From Haematococcus lacustris (lineage: Eukaryota > Chlorophyta > Chlorophyceae > Chlamydomonadales > Haematococcaceae), in assembly GCA_030144725.1 (NCBI GenBank), contig JASKMD010000003.1, positions 8,754,737-8,818,736 of the forward strand: DNA of 64,000 bases, given 5' to 3'. Positions within the stretch are counted from its first letter, which is position 1. Each line of letters opens with the position of its first letter. Made by a program: the position numbers and the translations under genes. Below the pieces are notes generated by a model. The model was not told where the DNA came from. It did not search any database and worked only from the letters and a program-made list of their open reading frames with translations. This document shows, piece after piece, positions 54,289 to 64,000 of this stretch.

Positions 54289-57200
54289 AGGTAGCAACCC
54301 CACACATCTAGCTGTCATCTGCCCAGCCTCTGGTTCTCCTTGGCCATCCCATTGCTGCTGCTGCTCCTGCTGCTGCTGCTCCTGCTGCTGCTGAGGGCTG
54401 TGTGTTGCCCCGGGGTTCAGGGGTGGGGCAAGGTGGTGGAAGCCCCAGCCAAGCTGCCTATCTGCTGCCACCAGTCCCTGCCTATGCTCCCTCCCCACCC
54501 CACCCTCTCCCACCTCCCTTGCTGCCACTCCATCACCCCATCCACCTCCCCCGGCCGGACGCCTACCCGCCTGGTCCCCTGGCTGCTGCTGCTGCGCTGC
54601 CCCTGACCCCGCCCTCTCCAGCCCCCAGGGGCTGTGCTCGACCAGACCCTCACCCTCACGCTCCTCACACCCTGCCCAGCCAGCGCTGCCTGAGCCGGGC
54701 CTGACAGGGCCCCAGCTGCTGAGCACATTCCGATGAGGTCCTGCCGCCTCCCCTCTTCCCACTGCACGGCCACCTCTTTGCATCCCAGACCTGGGGGGCA
54801 GCAGCGGCCGCGGCAACTCCCCCCAGCCCCCAGCCCCGGCATGTCCACCTGCTGCCCCTGCCATGACCACCTCGCCCTCTTCTTCCCCGACCCAATGTCT
54901 CCTACAGGGGCCTAAGTGGCCCAGGCCCCCTGAAGACAACGGCCCCGCTGGCTCCTGGCCCTCACGCTGCTGGCGCATCCACCCCCCTCCCCCCCTCCCT
55001 GACTCCCTGCCACCTACCCCTGGGCCCCTCTCCAGCCCACCTGCCCCCTCATGCCACCTGGCCTCCCCTCCACCCTCAGACCCTGCCCCCCAAGCGCTGC
55101 CCCTGCCCCTGCTCCGCCCCTGCCCCTGCTCCGCCCCCCCAGCCGCCCCGCCGGCAGCCAGGGCGCGGTGCAGCGCAGGGCGGGCTATACTGGTGCCCCG
55201 GGGGGCCCTCTCGTCCTCTGCCTGGCTGCCGTGGGACTCCCCAAACCCCTCTGCTGCCGCCACCCCGTCGCCTTGCAGCCGCCGCTCACGCTGCTGGCGA
55301 GGGCGAGTGACAGAGCCGTCCCCCTGAGCCCAAGCCCCCCGCCTCCTCCCTTCCCTCCCCACCCCCTCCTGCTCCTCCCCCTCCCTGGCCTCCCCTCCCA
55401 CAGGCATGTGGCCCAACACGAACTGCCAGCGCCCTCCTAGGCTGAGGTTGAGCAGGGACGCGGCCAGGATGAGGGCCAGGCGAGCCAGCAGCTGCAGCAG
55501 CCACAACCCCAGCCGCGCCTGCTGCTGCTGCACCCACTGCCCCAGCCTGCTGCTGCTGTTGCTGGCAGCCCCGCTGACCCCCCCTGGGGCCGCTCCCCTG
55601 CCCGTCTGTGGCACCATCATGGGGCAGCGGCAGTTGGGGCAAGTGAAGCTGGTGCAGGTGTCGTGGCCCTGGTGCTGGACCCAGGCCCGCAGGCAGGCGA
55701 GATGGAAATGGTGGCCACAGGGCAGCTGCTTAGCACGAGTCATGGGGTCCATGCAGATGCTGCAGCAGTTGTCTCGCAGCTGGGCTGTGGGGGAGTCTTG
55801 AAAGGCGTGGCGCAGGCAGTGGGTGGCGGCCCGGTAGGCCATGTAGCCGCGCAGGCGTTTGATGATGGCGCATGCCACTGCCCTGATGTCCAGCAACAGC
55901 ACTGCATCCACTAGCTGCAGGCTGGGGCCGTGCAGGTGCCAGATGTGCAGGTAGTGCAGCAGGTACAGGGCGTGCCTGCAACGGTGTGGCAGGCACAGCG
56001 TCAGTGGCAGTAGTTGGCATGGTCGGTGCGCTCCTGGGCTGTGCTGGCCCAGACTGTGGCAGGGCTGGCTCCTGATGGGCTACTGGCGGCTGGATTTAGG
56101 CTGCTGGGCTCAGGGGCAAGGGGAGGAGGGCAGGGGGAGAAGGCAGGGGAAGGGGAAGAGGGTAGGGGGAGAGGGCAGGGCAAGGGGAGGAGGGTAGGGG
56201 AGGGCAGGGGTAGGGGACGAGGGCAGGGGTACGTGAGCAGGGCAGGGGGAGCGAGCAGGTGCAGGTATAGAGGCCCGGCTCCTTCACATCAACAGGTCTG
56301 GGGCAGGGCAGGGCAGGGCAGGGCCAGGGCAAGGGGTACAGGGCAGGGGGAGATGGCAGGGACAGGGGCAGGGGTGGGGGAAGGGGGAAGAGTCATATAG
56401 AGTGAGGTCATCTCACATCAGCAGGTCCGCTACCAGCTCCACATGCAGCAGCAGGTCGCCCTTGCCCTCCCAGCAATAGCTGTGAGCTGCAGGAGGTCCT
56501 GCTGCCCCAGCGCTGCCGCTAGGATGTGGGTGGCCGAGGCTAGGAGGAGCAGGTGGCCGCGCGGCCCGGTGCGCCAGCCACAGGTCCACGAGGTATATGC
56601 CTAAGGGGGTGGGGGGCAGGGCAGGGGTGGGGGCAGGGGTGGGGAGAGGGCAGGGGCAGGGGTGGTATGGGGGCGGGGTAGGGGAGGGAGGGCGAGGTGC
56701 AGGGCGTGGCATGGCAGGGGGGCAGGGCGAGGTGCAGGGCAAGTCCGTAACTAAGGCAGGGGAGATGAGGAACAGGGTACAGCCATGGCAGGCTGAGCTT
56801 AGGACAGCTCAGGACGCTGCGGGACAAGGCACCCCTGACAAGCAGGGCAGGTTGATCAACTGCCGCCACTGCCGCCACTGCCGCCACTGCCACCACTGCC
56901 GCCACTGCCGCCACTGCCGCCACTGCCACCACTGCCGCCACTGCCGCCACTGCCGCCACTGCCACCACTGCCACCGCTGCTGCCACTGCTGCTGGCTAGT
57001 GTGACATGGGGCTTGCTGCCAGTACAGGCCAGGCTATTGTTTAGCATGTGCCCAGCCATGCCAGGGTTGAGGCCTTCAGGTTGCAGCTCACCATACTTGA
57101 CCAGTGTCTTAGCGCCGTCCACCAGGATGACAGCCAGGTCAAAGGCCACCAGCAGGAGGTGGGACATGTCCAGGGCCCCTCGCCGCACCAGCCCTGACGT

Positions 57201-59003
57201 CATCGTTTGACTGTGTCGCGCATAGGCCATGGGGGACAGCGTGGCGGAGAAGAGCAGGGCAGCCTGCGTAGATGTCCACACTCAGCAGCACAGTAGGACG
57301 GGTGGCTGGGTGGGTCCATTGCCCTGGCCAGGGAATGCATGGGGCTGCATGGGAGCGTTGTCCCGCTTGGCAATGCATCCCAGCCACTCATGCCGGTCAT
57401 GCATGGCGATGCACTGGCCAGTGAGGGGTATAGAGGCCCTCCCTGCCCTGCCCTGCCCTGCCCTACCCTGCCTTGCCCTGCCCTGCCCTGCCCCTCGCAG
57501 CTTGCCCTAGACATAGCGTCCTCCAGGCAGGTCATTCGGCAGAGCACGTGTGGCGGCATGGCGGCTCCACATACGGCTCCATCAGGCACGACCCTCACTG
57601 CTCTGCCTGGCAGCCACTGCAAGAAGTGGGATCATGGGCCCTAAAGACTGGGCTAACAAGAAGGTCCTGCCCTGCCCTGCCCTGCCCTGCCCTGCCCTGC
57701 CCTGTCCTGTCCTGCCCTGCCCCACTCCTGCCCCTCACACCAAGATCTCCAGGGTCTGGAGTCAACGTGTGATCACAATTCATACCTGGATCCAAAGTGT
57801 GACCATGATTCTACACCCCATTTCTGTCTTGAACTGGGACTATGAACCCACTGTGTGAACACCTGCCTTGCTGGCATGCTGTGCTGGGTCTGTTGCATGG
57901 GCCAAGGTGTTGATCAGGGCGCCCATGGCGCATGCGTCATGAGCGGTGATGACCAGCACCAGGGCGACGGCCCCCAGGTGGATGGAGGGTGGGGCAGTGG
58001 GGGCAGCCATCAGCCCGTCCAGCCGGTCCTTGCCCATGCCCACGAAGATGCGCATGAAGCCAGCAACCGCAAACCTGCGGCGGCCATGCACCAGGCGCTG
58101 GGTGATCCTGGAAGGGGGTCTACCTTTGTAGGGGGTGGGGAGGGTGGAGGGGTGCATGGGGATGGGGTGAAGGGGTGGAGGGGTTGTGGCAGATGGAGGA
58201 GGCGAAGGGGTGGAGAGAGCAGTGATGAGTAGGACACCATGGCAGGGGGTCCAACGTGATCCAGTTCGCTGCGTGCCCAGTGCATCCAGTGTCTCCCACT
58301 GCCAGCTGCTGAACACACAGCCATCCCTACTACAGGTGCTCCCACAGCAACAGTGGTAGACTGAGCTGTACTGAACCCATTTGGGAGCAAGCAGCGGGAA
58401 GAGCTGAGAGAGCAAGGAGAGCAAGGGGTCTGCACAGCGGTGCAGCAGCAGCACTGTGCTCCGACACAGTGGGTGCTGTACAGCTCCAGCCTCGCTACTT
58501 GCCAGCTGATCCAGGGTGCTGCCAGGTTGAGATCAGGAGGCATCAGGGCGCCCACCAGCACCAGCTTCAGGACACAGAACTTGATGAGGCGCTCTGTTGT
58601 GAGAGAGGCCTCCCTCATGGTGAGTTGTCCAAGGAACAGGTACTTCGGCAGCAAACAGACAGGGCAGGCCACGGTGAGGGATACCTATGATTTGACAGCA
58701 GCTTCAGCGCCTGAACCCTACTCGTCACCCTACACCTTCAGCCGGGATACTCACCGTGGTTATTGCGGCAATGAGGGTGCACGTAGCTGCTATCCACGAC
58801 ACGAGTAAGAACGCTCCAATCTCGCTCTGAAGCATCAGGTGTGCGAAGGTCTTTATGTCTTGCGCCAGAGTATCCGCGGAGGTAGGAAAGATGCGGGGAA
58901 CCATGGGGCTTGACGAGTTAATGAGATCGTGAACATAAAGGCCAAGCCCCGTCGATGCACACAGGAAATACATTAAAACCCCACGTCCCCAAGAATTGGC
59001 CAT
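53524..59003 (-). CDS. HRD1/SYVN1-type ER-membrane RING E3 ubiquitin ligase
   Basis: Minus strand, start ATG 59003. Exons: 58755..59003 (two hydrophobic helices), 58499..58642 (YLFLGQL, then TERLIKF), one from 58097 to about 57905 (GKDRLDGLMAAP), 57092..57263 (FDLAVILVDGAKTLVKY), 56417..56600 and 53524..55975. The pattern FLGQL, ERLIKF, KDR, KY, WEGKG and a final membrane helix is that of HRD1, the ERAD ligase of the ER. The RING-H2 follows: CCSICMDP, CGHHFHLACLRAW, CPNC. The junction between 57905 and 57263 is unresolved; a small exon is probably missing. The C-terminal tail of about 680 residues is one open frame rich in Gly, Gln, Arg and Pro with no visible domain, unusually long for HRD1. 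Confidence 0.8.
56861..56990. repeat. (GCCGCCACT)n minisatellite
   Basis: About fourteen 9-bp units, GCCGCCACT or GCCACCACT, in a HRD1 intron. Confidence 0.9.
57441..57490. repeat. (CCCTG)n pentanucleotide run
   Basis: CCCTG units; a second run lies at 57665..57722. The unit differs by one base from the large CCCAG satellite. Confidence 0.85.
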
Positions 59004-59553
59004 CCCCGTGGCGCGACAGTGGCCTAAGAGGCTTTACATGTGGATGGGCTCAAACTAGCTCTTGCGGATGCATGACGTCCGCATCAGAAAGCTTTGCATT
59101 TAATTTGCATTGATAGCTGCCACCCAGTCAGGCGCTCCCAACATTCAAAAAATGGCAGTAAACCGACCCCTGGTAGTAGGACGGCTGTAACTCTGTACAC
59201 GCTGCGCCAAAATTTATGCTAGCTGGCTCAGAATGTAGCCAACCCAGCCAGCTACCTTTCACCCATCCAGATTAGTTATCCAGTCAGTAGGCCGTGCACA
59301 GCAAAGCATCAAAGTTAGTAATTCAAATTTGAGCCGGTTCGGGGCATGCAGTCATCGCTGCGACCGCCCGCGCCGCTTAGGTTGCTCTATACGAGCATGC
59401 GCATCGGCAGAAGCAGTCGGATTGGAAAACGGTTGCGGGAATGTGGCACGAAGGCGGTTGGCAGGTGGTTGGGGGAGGTGGCCGGTACAGCCTTTGTTGC
59501 GCACTTTACAACCTGAGTTGGCGCTGGGGGGCTGTCTAACTAAGTCTCGTGGA
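59004..59553. other. HRD1 upstream region
   Basis: Should contain the promoter of the HRD1 gene. No motif recognised. Confidence 0.4.
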
Positions 59554-60153
59554 TCACCGCTTGCGCTTGGCAGCTGTCTTGGGCAGCCCCAACTCAGAAG
59601 GTGTGGTACGCTTGCGTAGCGTGAAGCCAGGAGCCGGCGCTGCTGCACCTGGCTCACTACCTTGAGCCGCAGCAGCCTGCCCTTGGGTGGCGATTGCAGC
59701 TAGAGCCAGCTGATACATGTGCCGTAAATCAGGTGATGCAATAGGCCCCTGAGGCGACGCAATGGGGGGTGCCAGCATCTGCCCCTCTAGGGCTGTGCCC
59801 CACGAGCTCCGGCCCTGCTGCTGGGGTGGCTGCTGTGGGGGGGGCTGTTGGGGCAGGGGGGGCTGTGGAGGCGGCACACCTGCTGGCACAACTCGGCTGC
59901 ACCCTGCTGCTGCTGCTGCTGCCACCCGTTGCTGGCTTGCATGGTCCCCCACATTCACCACAACCCCCCCTACACAGCAAGCAGCTGCTGTGGCTTTGCG
60001 TGCGGCTCTGGCTGGTGCCCTGGCTGAGGCTGCAGCCACCTCCTCCAGCCCCACCGCAGTGCGAAGCTTAGGCAACTGTAGCGTGAAGTCATGCACATCA
60101 ACGCTGTTGAGGGTGGTCCTCAGCGTGTGCAGGGACATGTGCTCCAGCAGCAA
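59554..60153 (-). CDS. Hypothetical low-complexity protein
   Basis: A 199-codon minus-strand frame beginning MLLEHMSLHTLRTTLNSVD, then Ala-, Pro- and Gln-rich, ending TTPSELGLPKTAAKRKR, a basic nuclear-localisation-like tail. No domain recognised. It may be a last exon of a longer gene, because the upstream side (60154..60180) is AT-rich like an intron end. It could also belong to the transposase remnant region to its right. Confidence 0.35.
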   Translation of the reverse strand: MLLEHMSLHTLRTTLNSVDVHDFTLQLPKLRTAVGLEEVAAASARAPARAARKATAAACCVGGVVVNVGDHASQQRVAAAAAAGCSRVVPAGVPPPQPPLPQQPPPQQPPQQQGRSSWGTALEGQMLAPPIASPQGPIASPDLRHMYQLALAAIATQGQAAAAQGSEPGAAAPAPGFTLRKRTTPSELGLPKTAAKRKR

Positions 60154-60217
60154 AAATCCCTGTTTTGATGTCTTTTATTACACTGAGTAATACGTCTTTT
60201 CCGAATCGCCCATCACT

Positions 60218-60480
60218 GGCTGGGAGGGGTGGGCCGGGAGGGGTTGGGCTGGGAGGGGTTGGGCTGGGAGGGGGTAGGCTGGGAGGGGGTGGGTTGGGAG
60301 GGTTGGGCTGGGCTGGGAGTGGGTGGGCTGGGAGGGGTTGGGCTGGGAGGGGTTGGGCTGGGAGGGGGTAGGCTGGGAGGGGGTGGGTTGGGAGGGGTGG
60401 GCTGGGCTGGGAGTGGGTGGGCTGGGAGGGGTTGGGTTGGGAGGGGTTGGGCTTGGAGGGAATGGGTTGGGAGGGGTGGG
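60218..60480 (+). repeat. G-rich minisatellite (GGGTTGGGCTGGGAG)n
   Basis: About 17 imperfect units built from TTGGGCTGGGAGGGG, including GGGCTGGGCTGGGAG. Like the big satellite it contains GGGCTGGG and could form G-quadruplexes, here with the G strand on plus. Confidence 0.9.
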
Positions 60481-61908
60481 CTCCTGAAATGAGGTGGGCT
60501 CCTGCAATGATGGGTGGAGGGGGGGCGGGCATGGTGGGTTGTTGCATGCCGTGGCCTAGAACCTGCCTAGTGAACATGATGTAACTTTGAAGCTGTCAAA
60601 CTGAACGAGGCCTGGGCTGTTTGTTGTGCGGTTTGTTTCACTAGATGCGCCAATGGGTAAAGAAGAAACATTTCGTAGCCATTTTCTTGTGGGTGCAGCG
60701 GGTGCAACACAGTGGAGGACACAGTGGAGAAGGGGGGGGGGTATAAGCCGGTGATACCTTAGTGTGCGCCGACCCAAATGTGTTATTCGGCGAAAGCGAG
60801 TACGATTATATGTTTCATTCACCCCGTCTAGGCGCCCTGCACGCCCGGCAGGCATCGCGATGGGTGTTGGCCGGACATTCCATTTGTGAAGAACCAGCTC
60901 ACTACGCTAGGTAGATGGGGCCACAGCAATGCGGCTCACCGTGCCAAGGAGACCCGTCTCGCCGCTGTGAATTGTTCGCGGGCACTAGGGCGCGACCGAA
61001 ATATGATTTTCCTGAGGAAACGCCGATATGACTGAATATGAATGGAATATGATTTTCACCCTTTGTAGGGCGGTGGAGAAGAGTTGAGACTCAGCGAGCG
61101 GAGAGTAGGCTAGCGGAGACCCCTAGCTATGTGTGGATCACTAAGCCACGGCCATATCTGCCAAGGGCGGCCCACAAGGCAGATGAAATGTCCATGCTAA
61201 AATATGATCAAAAATGAAATGGTCGCGCCCTAGCGGGCACATGTGGCAGTACGCGAGCAAAGACTCCAATGGCTAGCGCTGATGGTCAGATTACGCGGAC
61301 TAGACCGTGGCTGCCAATGTGACAAATGCTATTGAAAACGATGCGGTATCCAGAGAGTAGTTGCATGAACATTACTAACCCCATGTTGGGGCGGCCTGAC
61401 ACCCAGGTGACTATATCCTGCTGGGTGCCGAGGCGACCAGATAAAGCTGTGTTGTCTACCAAAGAAAACCATGTGACCAACTTCCAGGATGCACTACGTC
61501 CACGAGACTACACAGAGGCTGGCCTAAACCTGATAGATTTGATAGCATTTTCGGTGCTGCTGGCCAAGGAATGTGCACCGGTCGCCAAGAAGCACACAGC
61601 CATGCAGCATACGTTGCCCTCTGTGTGCTGTGCCCTTGCTCATCTTCTTTCACTCAGTGGCTGCTGAGATATGGTGATATAAAGTCAGCTACCCCTTAAA
61701 CCCCAGTTTTGCAGCCAAGTTGTCTTAATGCTGATATGCTGCAACTGCAACAAATCCAGGGGACACAAGCACCTGCAACTCTTAACGCAGCTACACCATA
61801 CCCCTCTGCCCCCACTAGGTCACTCAGGTCGTTAAAAACATGGGCATGAGGCTGATGGCAGTCCCTCAAAGTTGTGTGCATGGGCATGTCAGCATGCTAC
61901 TTGAAATT
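60481..61908. other. Intergenic with dispersed-repeat copy
   Basis: No supported gene. Contains the third dispersed-repeat copy at 61310..61405. Confidence 0.4.
61310..61405. repeat. Dispersed repeat end, copy 3 of 3
   Basis: GCTGCCAATGTG at the start and TTGCATGAACATTACT followed by CCCCATGTTGGGG at the end, as at 16350..16430. Confidence 0.5.
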
Positions 61909-62193
61909 TCACTTGCTCTTCTTCACGGCCTTCTTGGCAGCCCTGGCAACCACCTCATGCTTAAAGTAGAACCTATCCTCTGCAGGGAAACGCAGGCTGG
62001 GCTGCGGTTGGGCTGATCGCTGAGCTGCAACACGCAACATTGCGGCGTTGACTGTCAAGGGGACCCAGGGTTTGAAGGCTGGTTGCTGCTTGCCACCCTC
62101 CATGCTGGCTGCTGCTGCTGCTAGCATGTTATCCTTGTCTGGGGGGTGTAAGCCACTTCTAGAGTGCACGCTCTTTTCAAATGCCGCCCGACA
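61909..62193 (-). pseudogene. C-terminal piece of a DDE-type transposase (putative)
   Basis: Minus-strand frame CRAAFEKSVHSRSGLHPPDK continuing to VVARAAKKAVKKSK and a stop. The AF-E-x-S..SGL-P block resembles the C-terminal segment of pogo/Tc1-like transposases (AF-x-x-x-G-I-x-P). The basic KKAVKKSK tail fits a nuclear protein. It lies directly downstream of the DNA-binding piece at 62250..62668. Confidence 0.45.
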
Positions 62194-62249
62194 TGTATTG
62201 TTATCAGTGTTTAATTATATACTTCAAGTAAATAATTATAACTAATTAC

Positions 62250-62668
62250 CGCATGAACCCCTGGCGCCATTTCTTGCCAGGGGCCTTCCCCTTAAAGGGG
62301 TCCACTTTGCCCTTGCGCTCCGTGACCCGCTGCGTCGTCCTCACGGCTGCCAGCAGTGCTGTCTTGGTCACCCCCACACCCTGCTGCTGGGCCCCCACCA
62401 CCATGTCCCTGAGCTGCTGCTCCGCTACAGCTGACAAAACTGTTGGCCGCCCCCGTTTTGCAACCACCCCACCCCTCTTGATGACCCCGTGGAGGGTGGC
62501 ATAGGGGACGCTGAGAAGCTGGGCCAGGGCAGCGATGGACGGCTGTGGCTGGCCCCGCTTAGGCTTGAGGTAGGCCCGAGCAGCTTCGGAGAGCCTGCTG
62601 GCTCTATCGCCTGCGCTGCTGGAAGCCTTGGTGGACTGCCCAGCAGCCCCAGTGGTCAGTTTGGCCAT
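62250..62668 (-). pseudogene. Pogo/CENP-B-like transposase N-terminus (DNA-binding domain)
   Basis: Minus-strand frame from ATG 62668: MAKLTTGAAGQSTKA, then a helix-turn-helix (PSIAALAQLLSVPYATLHGV), RGRPTVLSAVAEQQLRDMV and GKKWRQGFM, the W..F block that closes the Tc5/CENP-B type HTH in pogo-like transposases. It ends at a GTAATT donor-like site. Between it and the C-terminal piece only 56 bp of AT-rich DNA remain, so the DDE catalytic core (normally about 200 residues) is absent. Probably an internally deleted, non-autonomous element; domestication of the DNA-binding part is possible. Confidence 0.55.
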
Positions 62669-63440
62669 TGGGGTCGGTGGTGTGCGGTGGGATCTGGGCT
62701 CATGAGGCCATGGATAAACAGGATCAACCCCGCCAACGCGAATTTTGCCGCAAGGCCGCGGCCTGAGCGAACGAGCAAACGGGGCGCAAAGGCTGCGCCA
62801 CATCGGGCACCTACCGAGGTGTCTAGAAGGGGCTGACTCGCGCGCGTTCCGTGCTGCAGCGGTGCAAGCGGCACCTTAGTTGCCGGGAGGGTCAAAAAGT
62901 GCGTGACAGGCGGGGGCCAGATCTCAGCCGTCGGAACGTGACGCGCTGCCCCATGCTGCCCCACACCACCAATACGCACGCAAAGGACGGTGCATGGAAG
63001 GAAGCGCGCGTGTTCGAGCGCGGAACCGGGAGAACCGCCGAATCAGGCCTATCAGATTTTGGCCACCCTCTGTGTAGCTAGTCTGGCATAGACTGCCTCA
63101 GGCGCTAGGACGGTAACCAGGTTAGCTGTCATAAACAAGTGACCCCACCCTTTTGCTACTAGGTCCTGATGCACAATCCTGAGCCCTGGCACGGCCACTC
63201 AGCATTGATAGGGTTGCTGAGTTCTGTGTCTAAATGGGTTATTCCGTGTTGAATAAGATAGTTGAATAAGATAGGTGACTTACCAATCCCAGGTTGCCTT
63301 TCATTTGAAAGCAATGCTTCGCCTTGTCTAGTTACGGGCAGGGACCATCAGCTCCACATCTGGTAAGACCAGGTTTGTTGACTAATCCATGAGTTTGACA
63401 ACTGTGCTGCTCCCCACTGCCCAACGTCCAATTTACACAG
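62669..63440. other. Intergenic, nothing recognised
   Basis: Includes a GC-rich upstream region of the transposase remnant and a small TTGAATAAGATAG duplication at about 63251..63275. Confidence 0.4.
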
Positions 63441-64000
63441 GCGCTTTTACATATTCTTATCGAGAATAATATAACACACACGTTCATGTTCGAGCAATGT
63501 TCATGCTCATGATTAAGCCCAGAGAGGGCGTATAGAAGATGTCATGCACAGTGTACATGCCAGGAGTTCAAGCTCATTGTCCCTTTGCGAGGGGTTGTGC
63601 GCAACTGGAAGGGGCGACTTGCTGTTTACTCCTCAGCACAAGATTACATCACTCAAGTATATGCCATGAACCAGCCGCTTTTACATACCTTTCTCACACG
63701 GTAACAAGTCACATACAATGTTCATGTTTGGCCTATGTTCTTGATCATGCCCAGAACTGTACCACAACCCGACAAAGCCGTGTGTTTCACCTTCCCAACC
63801 TCTGTACCTACACACCAACAAAACTGCCATCCTCAACAGCCACCGCGAACAACAAGTAGAGCTCCAAACTCCACCCCTCTCCCACCCCTTATCAATGCAG
63901 TGACAAGTGCCCAAGCTACCAAAAAGTAATCTATGCCAATCCCTGTGCACAAAAAGCTGCAGACCCTTCTTTGCAGAGGTGTCTGGTCCATGATGTCTGC
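63441..64000 (-). repeat. 3' flank of a third GFY cassette (gene lies beyond right edge)
   Basis: Reverse complement of about 3230..3690, same orientation as copy 2. By alignment with copies 1 and 2 the GFY stop codon would lie about 95 bp past the window end. A TGTAA motif is at 63681..63685 (as TTACA). The flank has an internal repeat: the block ending in TGTAAAAGCG occurs twice (63441..63525 and 63679..63765). Confidence 0.75.

Noticed and set aside
56096..57004. Gly/Ser- and Pro-rich frames in the HRD1 introns
   Set aside because: They are translations of the 9-bp and 5-bp simple repeats.

Overview
The window is nuclear DNA of a green alga, most likely a chlorophycean of the Chlamydomonas/Haematococcus type. 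It is GC-rich, its genes are split by many short GT-AG introns with a few GC-AG ones, a TGTAA polyadenylation-type motif is present, CAG/CTG and AGGC microsatellites are dense, and the gene families (GPR1/FUN34/YaaH acetate transporters, class III cyclases, a DUF1818 protein) are typical of such algae. No tRNA, rRNA, CRISPR array or bacterial operon was seen. The organism call is inference.

Layout. 1-3.7 kb: the 3' end of a CPBP intramembrane protease gene followed by a complete five-exon acetate-transporter (GFY) gene. 4.4-14.5 kb: about 10 kb of an almost perfect 5-bp satellite (AGCCC/GGGCT) with a 500-N assembly gap. 14.5-15.7 kb: a pseudogene of an uncharacterised coiled-coil family, broken by a 345-bp MITE, a stop codon and a frameshift, and ending at the satellite. 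17.8-21.5 kb: a nearly full-length Fanzor (eukaryotic TnpB-like RNA-guided nuclease) element with a long direct repeat at its edges. 22.1-24.3 kb: a METTL21-like methyltransferase gene with a 5'-truncated Fanzor copy in an intron. 25.6-30.2 kb: an inverted second copy of the GFY-CPBP cassette, forming a 3.5-kb inverted repeat with the left edge. 30.6-38.4 kb: a large receptor-type cyclase with a solute-binding ectodomain. 38.7-42.2 kb: three more Fanzor-derived copies in both orientations. 42.5-44.0 kb: a diverged fourth-locus GFY paralogue. 45.3-46.7 kb: the intact relative of the coiled-coil pseudogene. 47.7-51 kb: a DUF1818 gene. 51.2-51.8 kb: a LINE 3' remnant. 53.5-59.0 kb: a HRD1-type ERAD ubiquitin ligase gene. 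59.5-62.7 kb: a low-complexity reading frame, a G-rich minisatellite and a pogo-like transposase remnant. 63.4 kb to the end: the 3' flank of a third GFY cassette whose coding part lies beyond the right edge.

How it fits together. The host genes are ordinary algal metabolism, signalling and protein-quality-control genes. They sit among one active-looking family of TIR-less Fanzor elements (one long copy, four fragments, plus a distant relic at 17.4 kb). These elements share a conserved 3' noncoding segment with a covarying hairpin, the most plausible place for a guide-RNA scaffold. No Fanzor copy here reads through without a lesion. All exon models were built by hand from splice motifs, reading frame and comparison among paralogues inside the window.
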